From assembly GCF_036373705.1 (NCBI RefSeq), contig NC_089852.1, positions 33,059,707 through 33,123,706 of the forward strand: 64,000 bases of DNA, given 5' to 3'. A program made the position numbers and the translations under genes. This DNA is from Amia ocellicauda (lineage: Eukaryota; Chordata; Actinopteri; Amiiformes; Amiidae). Below, piece after piece: positions 1 to 9,570 of this stretch (position 1 is the stretch's first letter; every line of letters starts with the position of its first letter). The notes beneath the pieces were generated by a model. It had not been told where the DNA came from and did not search any database. It worked only from the letters and a program-made list of their open reading frames with translations.

Positions 1-133
1 ACTTGTAGAATAAAGTGTTTACTCATTTATTATGATACTAGAGCTATTGATATTACAAATAATTGAATTAAAAATGATATATTGAAATCAAATCAGGGTA
101 GTTGATTAATACTGGCTTGTACTTTAACATACT

Positions 134-716
134 TGTAGAACCGTCTCGGAAATAAGTGGAGAAGTCGTGGAGATAAAGCAAATAGAACTTTAATCAAGCC
201 GGCTCGGAAGCCCCATGTCAGGAATAATTCCTTCAGTGAGGACTTAATGTTTACAAACATGAGTACACCTTTATAGGAAAATGACGTAACATCTTATGGC
301 CGTTCATCCAATCAGAAGATACAGGTCCTGGTCCGTTTTACGATCTGTCCTCCCGTGAAGAGGTGATGGATCCAAAGCAGATATCCGTCTTTGATGTGCA
401 CTAAGAAGATGCGATCCCACGGTCGTCATTTACCTAGTATCAATCGCTCCTTAACAGAAACAATTCCTGCCTATCTGGAGAAACGATTAAGTCATAAACA
501 AATTCTCAGCAGACATCTGTAGGCTATTTCAGCACTGTGTAATCTTTCATTACTGACAGGAGTTTCTAACAAATTGACCTTGTTGACGCTTTACTTGTCC
601 TGCTAAATCTAATCTGCTCAGTCTGTATACAAAACTACTTCTAATGCTAGTATTAATATAAAACATTATATAGTTATCACAAAACACTTTCTTCAACTTC
701 CTATACAGAGTCTTCA
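134..716. mobile_element. Solo LTR, copy 1 of a 583-bp family
   Basis: The segment begins TGTAGAACC and ends GTCTTCA, so it has the TG...CA ends of an LTR. It is flanked by ATACT on the left and ATATT on the right, a 5-bp target duplication with one mismatch. A second, highly similar copy in the same orientation lies at 1148-1731. No internal retroelement region is attached to either copy, so both read as solo LTRs. The retroelement family and transcription direction were not determined. Confidence 0.75.
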
Positions 717-1090
717 ATATTTAACATATTTGACCACAAGAGGGGGAACTTGTCCATGAAAACTCTTGGTCTTGATTTTGTCAAAATTTGCTTTCATTTG
801 ATTTATATTATTAGGAGTCTGAAATCATACATTTATTGACTGGAATCACCTGAAAGCCTGAATAATTGAATAATTGCCTGCAATTAATAGATTTTATTAG
901 TATTATTATGATATTTTTTTCTACTGTTATTTTCAAAAGCTCATACAAACAATACACTTCATACAATGATACAGCGCTGTGTAGAGCGATGCCATATGTA
1001 ATATGGAAGCCTTATGTCACATGGGCTGGTGACCAGATTGGTTTAAGTGACACATTGTGGACAATTTTCAAACTTCTTTTTCTCTGAAAC
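717..1090. other. Unassigned spacer before element A
   Basis: This AT-rich sequence lies between the first solo LTR and the left end of element A. I see no convincing coding region, RNA gene or repeat in it. A short open frame at 866-1087 lacks an ATG at its listed start and resembles no family I know. Confidence 0.5.
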
Positions 1091-1147
1091 CGCAGGAGTA
1101 GATAGTAGGGTCCTATGGGCACGGCCTATTTTGTTATTATGTATGAC

Positions 1148-1731
1148 TGTAGAACCATCTCAGAAATAAGTGGAGAAGTCGCGGAGATAAAGCAAACAGA
1201 ACATTAATCGAGCCGGCTCGGAAGCTCCACGTCAGAAATAATTCCTTCAGTGAGACTTAATGTTTACAAACATGAGTATCACTTTATAGGAAAAATTACG
1301 TAACATCTTATGGCCGTTCATCCAATCAGAAGATACAGGTCTGGGTCCGTGTTACGATCTGTCCTCCCGTGAAGAGGTGATGGATCCAAAGCAGATGTCC
1401 GTCTTTGATGTGCACTAGGAAGATGCGATCCCATGGTCATCATTTACCTAGTATCAATCGCTCCTTAACAGAAACAATTCCTGCCTATCTGGAGAAACGA
1501 TTAAGTCATAAACAAATTCTCAGCAGACATCTGTAGGCTATTTCAGCACTGTGTAATCTTTCATTACTGACAGGAGTTTCTAACAAATCGAACTTGTTGA
1601 CGCTTTACTTGTCCTGCTAAATCTAATCTGCTCAGTCTGTATACAAAACTACTTATAATGCTAGTATTAATATAAAACATTATATAATAATCAAAAAAAC
1701 ACTTTCTTCAGCTTCCTATACAGAGTCTTCA
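1148..1731. mobile_element. Solo LTR, copy 2, inserted in the left TIR of element A
   Basis: This 584-bp segment has TG...CA ends and is closely similar to the LTR at 134-716. It is flanked by a perfect 5-bp duplication, ATGAC at 1143-1147 and 1732-1736. The right TIR of the element has the uninterrupted sequence, which confirms a clean insertion. The LTR therefore arrived after element A. Confidence 0.9.
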
Positions 1732-1755
1732 ATGACCTAACCTTATTAATATTCC

Positions 1756-1817
1756 TACGTCATAATTGGGGGGCGTGATTTTAGGTAGAGCTATTTCCTT
1801 AATTATTCCTACGTCAT
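1756..1817. promoter_or_regulatory. CRE/ATF-like and GC-box motifs in the TIR
   Basis: The TIR holds two TACGTCAT motifs (1756-1763 and 1810-1817), which match the CRE/ATF consensus core. Between them is a GGGGGGCGTG box at about 1769-1778. Adenovirus ITRs are known to combine ATF and GGGCGTG-type sites, so the arrangement may be regulatory. In the right TIR the GC box is kept but the TACGTCA motifs are mutated. Function here is inference. Confidence 0.4.
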
Positions 1818-1876
1818 ATCCGGCAGAAAGTGTACACCCATAAAACCCTGAACAACAAGGCCACTCCTAAAACCCT

Positions 1877-3000
1877 GTTGTTCTTGTTGTTCTTGTTGGT
1901 CAACTGTAGAGTGTGAATGGGTCAGATCCTCCTGTAGTGGTTGGGGGGCTTTTTTTTTTATAAATATACATGTAATGGTTTAGGAAATCTAAACCATTAT
2001 AAGATCAACAAGGTCTGTTGTCTGTAATGGTCCCAGGTCCTAACAATGCCAGTTTTGCATAGGGTACTTATGTTATCCACACTGTCTCTGTCTCTGTCTC
2101 TCCCCACCAATCTCTGGAAACATCTGAGGATGTTCAGTTTGTTTAATAATAAGACAAATTTAATTAAAAAATAAAATTAAAAAAGCGTGTGTGTGTGTGT
2201 GTCTGTATAGGTTAATTGTTTTTGTAAAAAGCTGTGGTTATATTTTATTTTATATTAGCTCTCTCACATAATGTGTTCATTCGTTTTACTTAAATACATT
2301 CTAGGGTCTTAAAGCTCATAAGAGTTAGACTTAAGATAATGATGTGCTTTTAATGTATTTTAGCTGTCTCAATACCTAATGATAAGGCATCGTTTAAAAA
2401 ATAAAAACAACTGATCACTCAATGCTAAATAGCTCACAACACTCAATGCTAAATAGATCACATCACTCAAGGCTAAATCGCTCACACCGCGGGAGGTGGG
2501 TCAGACAACAGTAGGTATGACGTGTGATATCAAAACATTCAGAATACTTTTAACCTATATAATTTATAAGCTTTGTAAAATAAACCCAAATATCTCTTTT
2601 GCGGTGATAAACGCTGTTCTGAGTAGTTTGTGACTTTAATACCAAACAAAGCATAGCTATTAAAAAAAAACACTGTACAAACTATTAGAGCGATGGTTAT
2701 TTTAGATCTTTATAGTTATTTTCTTGGTTCAGGTTGTTTTTTTAGCTCTTATAAAGGCCTGAAATATTCTTAGTGATTGTTGACTTTAGGTCTAGATGAT
2801 TTAAAAATGTTTTTTTGTGAGCCAAAAAGGTTCTAATAAAAGTTTAGAGTTGAGAGGAGAGAGATCGGCTCCATCTTGGTTTCTATTTGAAATTTGATGC
2901 AGTGCCATTTTATTGGTTGGTTTTGATATGTTAATTTGTAACGGGGCGGCACAAAGTCCAGACCAGAACAATGCCTTACAAACAGCTCAGGCATAAGGAC
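1877..3000. other. AT-rich non-coding stretch with a small tandem repeat
   Basis: No gene is visible. A tandem repeat of three 24-bp units starts at 2416, 2440 and 2464, each beginning CACTCAA and containing GCTAAAT. A short GT run lies near 2188-2203. The stretch lies between the left TIR and the promoter of the spliced gene. Confidence 0.6.
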
Positions 3001-3005
3001 AGCTG

Positions 3006-3013
3006 TATAAGTA
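3006..3013 (+). promoter_or_regulatory. TATA box of the spliced gene
   Basis: TATAAGTA lies 73 bases upstream of the first ATG at 3079, which leaves room for a short leader. The upstream sequence is moderately GC-rich compared with its surroundings. No other TATA-like site lies as close to this start. Confidence 0.55.
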
Positions 3014-3078
3014 TGAAGGTCAGGTCTTCAGCTCGACAGACTCATACTGACCTTTCGATTTAAGACTAAAGATCAAGA

Positions 3079-4639
3079 ATGGCTGGAAACAACATCAGCA
3101 ACTTCGATTTAAACAAGTTTTTAGGTAAGTCTTCAGATTAATTTCATTGACTCAGAGCGTGTTGTGTACATGTATTGTAAATAAGGCTATAGCATCTGTT
3201 TTAAGCTCTGTAAAATTATTTTTCAGCCAGTCAACAGGAATTAATTCCCAACACCGAGGAGATCATCTGGAACAACACCTGTAAGCTTTTTGTGTTTGCG
3301 CTCATGGGTTCTTATGTACGGATGTGTGTGTGTGTGTGTGTGGGTGTGTGGTTTTGAAGCGGATCATTAGAGTTTTGAAAACGTTTTAATATATATTAAT
3401 GCTGGTCTCTTTAATTACACAGAAACTATCGAAAGGCCCGGGGTTAATGTCTCCGAGGATTGACCGAGAGAAGTGGTTGCCCCTAGACGGGCTGTCTGTC
3501 GACCGGGTAATAACTAAACCCCCGGTTGTTTGTATCACGTTTCTGTAAGATGTTTGAGTTCAGTTTTGTTAATTAAAAAAAAATATCCTTTCTAACAGTA
3601 TTAAGAAACGTGGTTCGAGACAACGAAAGGCCTTCTACATCGAGGGCTTGTTTCGTTTTACCTTCGAGAACCGTAACCTTTCAAGAATCTGAAAGGCCGT
3701 CAGCCCCGGCATCTGATAGCTGTGAGTATATATCTGCAGTCTGTAAATAAGAGGTTAAAGCTTTTTATAAATCGGCGTGGTTAAAGGTTAAACATGTCTC
3801 TTACTTTCACAGCGGTGCAAAAAGCTAAACCAGCTGAAAAACATAAGAAACAATTATTCTGTGGGGGTAAGTAAGATCTTTCAAACTTTAATGTTTTTAA
3901 AAGGGATTTGTTTGCACGCTGAGGGTTGAGGGTTAATATTTAAGGGATGTGAACCTGTTTCCTGTAGGGTGGGGGGTTCTGGGAAAGACCTGTAGAAGGC
4001 CGGACAGGTCTGGGCTTGTTTCTGGGAAACGTGTTTAGAAATGGCCGATTGCCGTACCGTCTGGTTAGGAAGATAAGTATTTTTTATTCTTCCCAAGACT
4101 CTTGGGATAGTCATTCGGTGGATGAGCTTTTGAGGACAATTACTCCATCTAAGTGGGATCAAACATCTTCACCAGTGAGACCACCGAGAGGATCCCCCAC
4201 GGTGGTCTTGGAGACCCCCCAACATCTACTCGGGCCACAGCCTTCTTGGGGTAATTCAACACCCCAGATTCAGCTCGCCTCATTGTCGGTCGGAACAAAC
4301 AAACAGCCACCCAACAACCTCAGGGGTCGCCTGACACACCCACCAACGCCGGTCTGGTTTCAACATCGTTCACCCCGACCCGTTTCTGGGCTACAAAACG
4401 TGGAACTGTTACTAACCCTGCTTGGTCTCCGGCCGTGAGTATACGCTCGCTTACCGGAGCGACCATCCTTTGAAGCCGAGCCAGGCCACCAGCCCCCGGA
4501 GCTACTTCCTGAAAGTCGGCATGAGTTGCTACATACTTTGTTACAAAATCAAAGACTTGTGTTAGTGGGGCAAAACCTGGTGATAGAGAGCCGAAACACA
4601 CTTATTAATACCCTTACTAACGCCTTGTACCATATTTAA
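3079..4639 (+). pseudogene. Multi-exon accessory gene of element A, unknown function
   Basis: I infer a spliced gene with exons 3079-3124, 3227-3280, 3423-3506, 3599-3721, 3813-3866 and a last exon 3968-4639. Donors are GTAAGT, GTAAGC, GTAATA, GTGAGT and GTAAGT, and the acceptors end in AG. Exon 1 leaves phase 1 and every inner exon is a multiple of three (54, 84, 123, 54), so all introns up to exon 5 are phase 1. Exons 1, 2, 4 and 5 read open together. Exon 3 would bring two stops: one at its junction with exon 2 and one inside it. The last exon joins out of frame, perhaps through an indel in its G-run, and has a TGA at 4436. A short Glu-Arg-Pro motif recurs in exons 3, 4 (twice) and 6 (twice). 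AATAAA-like signals near 4687 could end the transcript. No family was recognised. It is probably a decayed copy of a real gene. Confidence 0.55.
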
Positions 4640-4705
4640 TGTTTTAATAGCCACAAAACGCCTTACTATTGTGGGTTGTTGGAAAAATAAAAAATAAATT
4701 AAAAA

Positions 4706-7178
4706 ATGTCTGGACTTGGTAAAAGAACTCACGAACTAAAGGATTATGAACAAGCTAGGGCCCCAAAAAGCCCTTCCCAAGAGAACGTCCCCGGCCCTGT
4801 TGTGAACTCCTCTGATGTTCCAATGAACCTGGAACTATTACAAATTGTAAATGATTTAAATAACCACCAACTACCCCCGATAGAATTAAACCCTCCGAGC
4901 CAACGTGAATTAACTGTTGAACCCCGACCTGTTACAGATGGTCAATGATCTAAATAACCACCTCCCACCGGTAGCGCCTATAGAGGTTCTCCCCCTAGTT
5001 CACCCCGATTTGTTTGAGTCAATTAGAACACAGGATGTCGGCAGAAGCCGGCATCTCTATAGAGGAGGATCTTGACATTAACCGGTTGGATATCTTTGAA
5101 GGGCTTTTACAGGCTTTAAATGAGACTCCTCAAAAGGGGGGTTTTGTAGATGGCGGCGGTGGTGGTGTTCGGGATGTGGAGGGTTCTGAGACTGATAAGG
5201 CTGTGAAGGACATGCTCTTTGAGAATGTAGGGGGTGACGGTTTTGTTCAAAATGATGATGTGTCCAAGAGTTCCAGTGATCCCGTGATTATAGATAGACC
5301 CGCCTATAACAATTTTGAAATGATTCAGCATTTTAATTTTGCAGAACTTTTAAATTGTGACAATTATGCGGAAATATTTGTCAACATACACAAGGCCTTG
5401 CAAAACATGCTTGAACAGGTTGCTGAAAGGGTCAGACCTCGAGATGTTGTACAGTTAGAACTCAGAGGGGATGATTTGTTTAGCAACCTATCTGTAATGC
5501 TGAGTGGAGATAATTTAGATGTTGATGAATTTCTGGCTAAAATTGAAGCGTTGTTGCAAAGTAACGCGGCCATCTTAGCTGATGAAAGTCTGTCTCTGGT
5601 AATGAATGTGGTTCGTAACCCTGAGGGTGGGGCGCTTAGAAGACTGTCGAAATGCTTGAAGAACAACATAATTAGGACCAAGCTCAGGCAATTAGTGGTG
5701 AGTTCCAGTGGGGACAATAAGCTCTGTTTTGCATACAGTTTAATAAAACTACTCACCCCTGACATGCCTGAACCCCAAGCTCTGCAAGAGGCTTTAATGC
5801 TTCATCAGAGTGCTGGATTAAACTCTCAACAGATGGTGGCCTTTTCAGACATTACCAAGTTTGAGGAGTTGTTGTCTTTAAAAATTGTAGTGTGGTACCG
5901 CTGTGAGGTAAAGGAAGTATTTGTGAAATTTCAGACACATCCTGAAACCCATACACAGACTCTGTTTCTCTTCCTAAGTGATAGTCATTACTTTGGAATA
6001 AAGAGTTTGACGGCTTTTTTGGGTTGTTCGTACGTTTGTCCTTGGTGTTATAAGGCCTTCAATGATAAGCTTAAGCACCGCTGTGACGGTTACTGTAATG
6101 TCTGTTTCAATCCGCAATGTCGTAAGGGTTTGGCACCCACCATCCGCTGTAAAGATTGCTTAAGGATTTGTCTCTCGGTGTTCTGTTTTTCCGAGCATAA
6201 GGTACAGAGGGCAGCTGTTGAGGGGGTTAAAAAACTGAGTTATTGTGATCAAACTAAATATTGCCCGCAGTGTTGCCTCCAGTACTGTTTTCTTTTTTGA
6301 TTTTGAATGTCGGCAAGAAAACAGGGTCCACGTTGCTAATTATATCCACTGTATTGATATGTTGGATCGTGAGTGGTCAGCCAGCAGTGAGAGTTGTGTC
6401 AGGGATTTCTTTACATGGTTTCGCGGTCCAAAATACCTCAATTACACATTTATTGCACACAATGCTAAGGGTTATGATTCTTACATTTTGATGAAGTATC
6501 TGGTGGAAAATGGGGTGACCCCAAAAATAATAGCGAATAACGAAGCTTTCAACCAACATTACATAGACTCGTTAAATTTCCTCCCCATGAAATTGAGCGC
6601 TTTGCCTAAAGCTCTGGGTTTTGAGGCTCAGAAAAAAGGTTGGTTCTGCCATTTTTTTAATACCAAGGACACTCAAAATTATCGAGGGTCCTACCCGCCC
6701 GCCTCTTATTACGGGGTTGATACTATGATGTCTCATGAGAGGGCGGAATTCTTTAAATGGTACAATACGGTTAGGGGAGGTGTTTTTGATTTCAGAGAAG
6801 AGATGGCCGCTTATTGTAAAAATGATGTGGTGATCCTTAAAGAAGCCTGTGTGTGTTTCCGCGCTGAGGTTATCAACACCTCAGGTCTCGACCCTTTGCA
6901 AAGTGTGACCATAGCGTCTCTCTGCATGTATCGGGCCAATTTCTTGCAGAAAAACACTATAGCAGTCACCACTTCTGATAACTATCGTGCTAGACAAAAT
7001 AACTTTTCGACTGTCTCCATACAGTGGCTGGAATACCTGAGTGTCAGGGATAACATCTTCATCAGACATGCTTTAAATCAAGGGGAAGTCAAAATGGGGC
7101 CTTACTACTTAGACAGTTTTAGCGATGTGTCCGGGATGCATACCGCTTATGAGTTTGCTGGCTGTATTTACCGGGAAG
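4706..7178 (+). pseudogene. polB: Protein-primed DNA polymerase B, N-terminal and exonuclease part only
   Basis: This is the replicative polymerase of Maverick/adintovirus elements, which copies linear DNA from a protein primer. An ATG at 4706 opens an 80-codon frame. The main frame has its first ATG at 5035 and runs to 6300. It contains a cysteine-rich zinc-binding region at about 6020-6280, seen as repeated CxxC pairs. A one-base shift in the T-run near 6285-6297 leads to the frame that carries the exonuclease: ExoI (FFDFE), ExoII (AHNAKGYDSY) and ExoIII (YCKNDV). The reading frame ends at 7189, but homology stops near 7178, before the palm motifs. There it meets the opposite-strand penton-like gene head-on. 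A further shift lies between 4948 and 5014, next to a partly duplicated segment (about 4835-4880 and 4925-4970). The copy is non-functional. Confidence 0.9.
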
Positions 7179-7625
7179 GGGGCTTCTGAGAACATGCTCT
7201 CTGTGTCAGAATAGAACCCTAATATACGGCCCAGTTGGCCGCTGGTTTGAATGCTAACACCCGGTTTTGACACCTTGTACAATCTGTTTTTAATAGGGTT
7301 GTAATATAGCTTGAGGTTGGGGTTGCCTTCTGAGAACTGTTTATTCATCTCATCTAATATTTTATCCACGTTGTCATAATAACCTCCTTGTATCGTGAAT
7401 GTCCATTGACTCTTTTTAACATCATCAAAAATGGCATCCTTATCTTGTAAAACAGACCAAGTGTAAGGATACTTTATTTCCGCCAACCCCACTTCCCACG
7501 ACCCCCTTAGATCTATACATTTTCCAAATTGTACCGTGTAACTGGATATTTCATTTTTTACGATATATATCGAGAGAGGCGTTACTGGGTAGAGTCACGT
7601 GTGCCCCCACCACACCCGCGGTCAT
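7178..7625 (-). pseudogene. Penton-like minor capsid protein, 3'-truncated
   Basis: The minus-strand start codon is at 7623-7625. An extra base in the A-run around 7552-7560 shifts the frame, after which a 100-codon frame continues to the junction near 7178. The protein matches the penton-like gene of element C (58706-59425). Shared features are a SNAS motif near the N-terminus, WEVG followed by a Y-P segment, and a GQL..ILGF motif. Family knowledge places this protein at the capsid vertices of adintovirus-like particles. The C-terminal third is missing because of the same deletion that cut polymerase B. The last residues before position 7109 are read-through of the polymerase strand and not real. 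Confidence 0.75.
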
Positions 7626-7629
7626 GTTG

Positions 7630-8222
7630 TTATAAGGATTGAATATCGCAAACCTGTTGTTCCGGGACCCAACTATTGAACTTTTCAGGCCATCCTCGCC
7701 ATTTCACCAACACATATTTTTTCCAGTTCTGTTTTTTTTCAGCTAATATCTTTTCAACTCTGTATACACTGTCTTTACCCACAATATTTTTTTGTAACTC
7801 GGCTTCGTAAAACGTTCCATCTATATCCTCCCCGTCATAGTCTTTTAACCAGTACACGGGGGGGTCTCTAGCCAACTGCTTGGTAACTGTAAAATATTCA
7901 TCAGAAAATGTTTGTTCATAACCTTTGGCAAAAGTACTCCGTAGCTTTGAAACGCAAACCACATCACCGATGTTGAACTTATAAATAGTTTTTCCCTACT
8001 TAATAAATGGTCCGTATACATTTTTATAGACCTTAAAAGAATTACTTTGATCAACATCTATAGGCTTCATTTTAATACTGGTGTGATACCCTTGGTTGTA
8101 AGCCTCGATAAAATCCTGAACTTTATCAAAATACTTGAACGTGTTGACCGCAGTAAAATATCACCACATTTTGGTCTTTATGGTGTAGTTAAACCTCTCC
8201 ACCACAACAATTTTTTCTACGG
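7630..8222 (-). pseudogene. Retroviral-type integrase with chromodomain, 3' part
   Basis: The minus strand from about 8222 holds the region around the catalytic glutamate (VVERFN), followed by a stop codon and a frameshift. From 7962 to 7630 there is an open C-terminal frame. That part contains a chromodomain-like segment with VLVKWRGWP and FNSWVPE. Maverick integrases insert the element and make the 6-bp duplication, and the chromodomain is thought to steer target choice. The N-terminal zinc-binding region and both catalytic aspartates are absent upstream, where an unrelated ORF begins. Compare the more complete copy at 57640-58695. Confidence 0.82.
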
Positions 8223-8563
8223 TCCAGACAAAAAGAAATCAGATGATTGGTTACTTGATCTATATCAACAAATACCTGTTTCTTTATCTTGTAGGTACAC
8301 ACCTCAGTTACATATACAAATAAAACAACAATATGGCCTGTTTTAAAAGTAAACAGAGGTGTATTAAACATGCTCGGTAAAAGATCATACAGATGTTGAT
8401 GAAATGGCCTAATATCATTCTTGGCCCCCTTGAGCGCTTCATCCCAGTGTTCGTACCCCCCGGTCTTTGTTACAGCAGCCATTAACGTTTCCAGGTTTGA
8501 AAGTTGGTCCTCATCGATGGTTAAATCTGTAGAGAAATGGCTCGCATTTTTTGTCAAGCACAT
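8189..8563 (-). CDS. Unknown ORF of element A
   Basis: The ORF starts at a true ATG (8561-8563) and encodes about 124 residues. I do not recognise the family. The N-terminal half is mildly acidic and helical in character, followed by a hydrophobic valine and phenylalanine-rich stretch around residues 70-85. The last ten or so residues lie in the wrong frame across the start of the integrase fragment, so the natural C-terminus has been lost at a junction near 8216. It belongs to the leftward gene block of element A. Confidence 0.45.
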   Translation of the reverse strand: MCLTKNASHFSTDLTIDEDQLSNLETLMAAVTKTGGYEHWDEALKGAKNDIRPFHQHLYDLLPSMFNTPLFTFKTGHIVVLFVYVTEVCTYKIKKQVFVDIDQVTNHLISFCLDRRKNCCGGEV

Positions 8564-8654
8564 GGTGTAATAGAGCTCTCAGGTTAGCTACAGAGTGTTG
8601 ATGACAGAACCAGTTGCAGAAGCAGTCCAGAACATTCCCCATATTCAAAGTCCC

Positions 8655-9474
8655 TTAGTTCAGGTCAGAGTCTGAATCAGTGGCGTAGATGTCGAATTCT
8701 TTGTCGCCGTTCCCAGCTTTAACTTCTTTATGGAAGAAATAAGCTTTTAGCTTGCCAGCGGTTTTTCTACTCGGCTCATCCAGGTCGTTGAGCAGCTGAC
8801 CAAGTTTCTCTATTATAAACGGCTCCATTTTCAGCTCCAGCAAAATCTCATCTATGATTTTCTGGACTTGCACCGGGGTGACATGTAGGTGGGAGTAAGA
8901 CAGCGCCTTGATTAGCGCAGGTTTCAGCCACGGTTTGTTCAGTCTTCTGTAAAACATGTCGAAATAGAACTGGAAATAGTAGCGGTCTGGTTCAAACAAA
9001 CAGCTGTGTCTCAACTGACTGGGGTGATTCACTTCACAACCCAGACAGACTTCTTTCAGAGCTCGGTCGATGAGAGCACTCAGAATATACACCAGGGTGC
9101 TTTTAACCACTCTGCTTACTTGGTCACGTACCCCGGGCATAAATCCAGCATCTTCATCATGCCTTGGTGGTTTGTGGGGTGTTTCTACATCCATTGGACC
9201 GACCCCCTCCTGAGACGCACAGACGGTAGACAGTTCAGCAAAATCGAGGCCCTCCAGGATCTCCAGAGGCTGGGGCTCACCGAGACTCATTTGGACATCC
9301 ATCGCACAGCATGCTGTTTCGTCCTGAGGGACTGAGGGGTTGAGGTCTTGGAGGGTAGCTGCAGTCAGAGGGTTCCGGAGTGTATACAAAATCTGCGGAA
9401 TAGAACCAGGGGAGATCCCGGGTTTGAAGAGGTCTGTAGAGCCTGTTGACTTCCACAGCTTTCGGGTAAGACAT
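8655..9474 (-). CDS. Unknown accessory protein of element A
   Basis: A minus-strand ATG at 9474 lies about 40 bases downstream of a TATA-like GGATAAAA. The frame from that ATG must shift near 9385 to enter the 244-codon frame that runs to 8655, whose own upstream end has no ATG. The protein has a proline- and acid-rich N-terminal part and then a compact domain with conserved-looking Cys and His (VCLGCEV, HSC). A hydrophobic aromatic segment (YYFQFYFDMFYRRL) follows, and the tail is acidic (DSDSDL). I cannot assign a family. The low-complexity N-terminus followed by a folded helical domain looks like a virus accessory protein. Whether the shift is a mutation or a splice was not resolved. Confidence 0.55.
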
Positions 9475-9511
9475 TCTCTTTAATTTTAAACCATGAATGA
9501 AGTGTTGCGCC

Positions 9512-9519
9512 TTTTATCC
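9512..9519 (-). promoter_or_regulatory. TATA-like box of the 9474 ORF
   Basis: On the minus strand the motif reads GGATAAAA and lies about 38 bases upstream of the ATG at 9474. It supports the choice of that ATG over a later non-ATG start. Confidence 0.4.
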
Positions 9520-9570
9520 TATCTCTTCACTATGTCATGACAGACCGCCCTCTTAGAAGAGAGTAGCCCC

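Larger units (their letters stand above)
1097..1876. repeat. Left TIR of element A, split by an LTR
   Basis: Positions 1097-1147 and 1737-1876 together match the reverse complement of 10418-10594 over roughly 180-190 bp. The match includes the run from the terminus through the motif AACCCTGAACAACAAGG. The solo LTR at 1148-1731 interrupts the repeat. Removing the LTR and one copy of its ATGAC duplication restores the alignment with the right TIR. Confidence 0.88.

Noticed and set aside
866..1087. Small membrane protein gene
   Set aside because: The frame lacks an ATG at its start, shows no promoter, and ends just before the element A boundary.
134..1731. The two LTRs as the ends of one short LTR element
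   Set aside because: The second LTR has its own perfect ATGAC duplication inside the Maverick TIR, and the sequence between the LTRs includes the element A boundary.
2416..2487. CRISPR-like array
   Set aside because: There are only three adjacent 24-bp units without spacers, in eukaryotic DNA.
6280..6300. Possible programmed frameshift in polymerase B at the T-run
   Set aside because: The shift needed is +1, not the -1 typical of such T-runs, and the gene has other breaks and a large deletion, so a simple indel is more likely.
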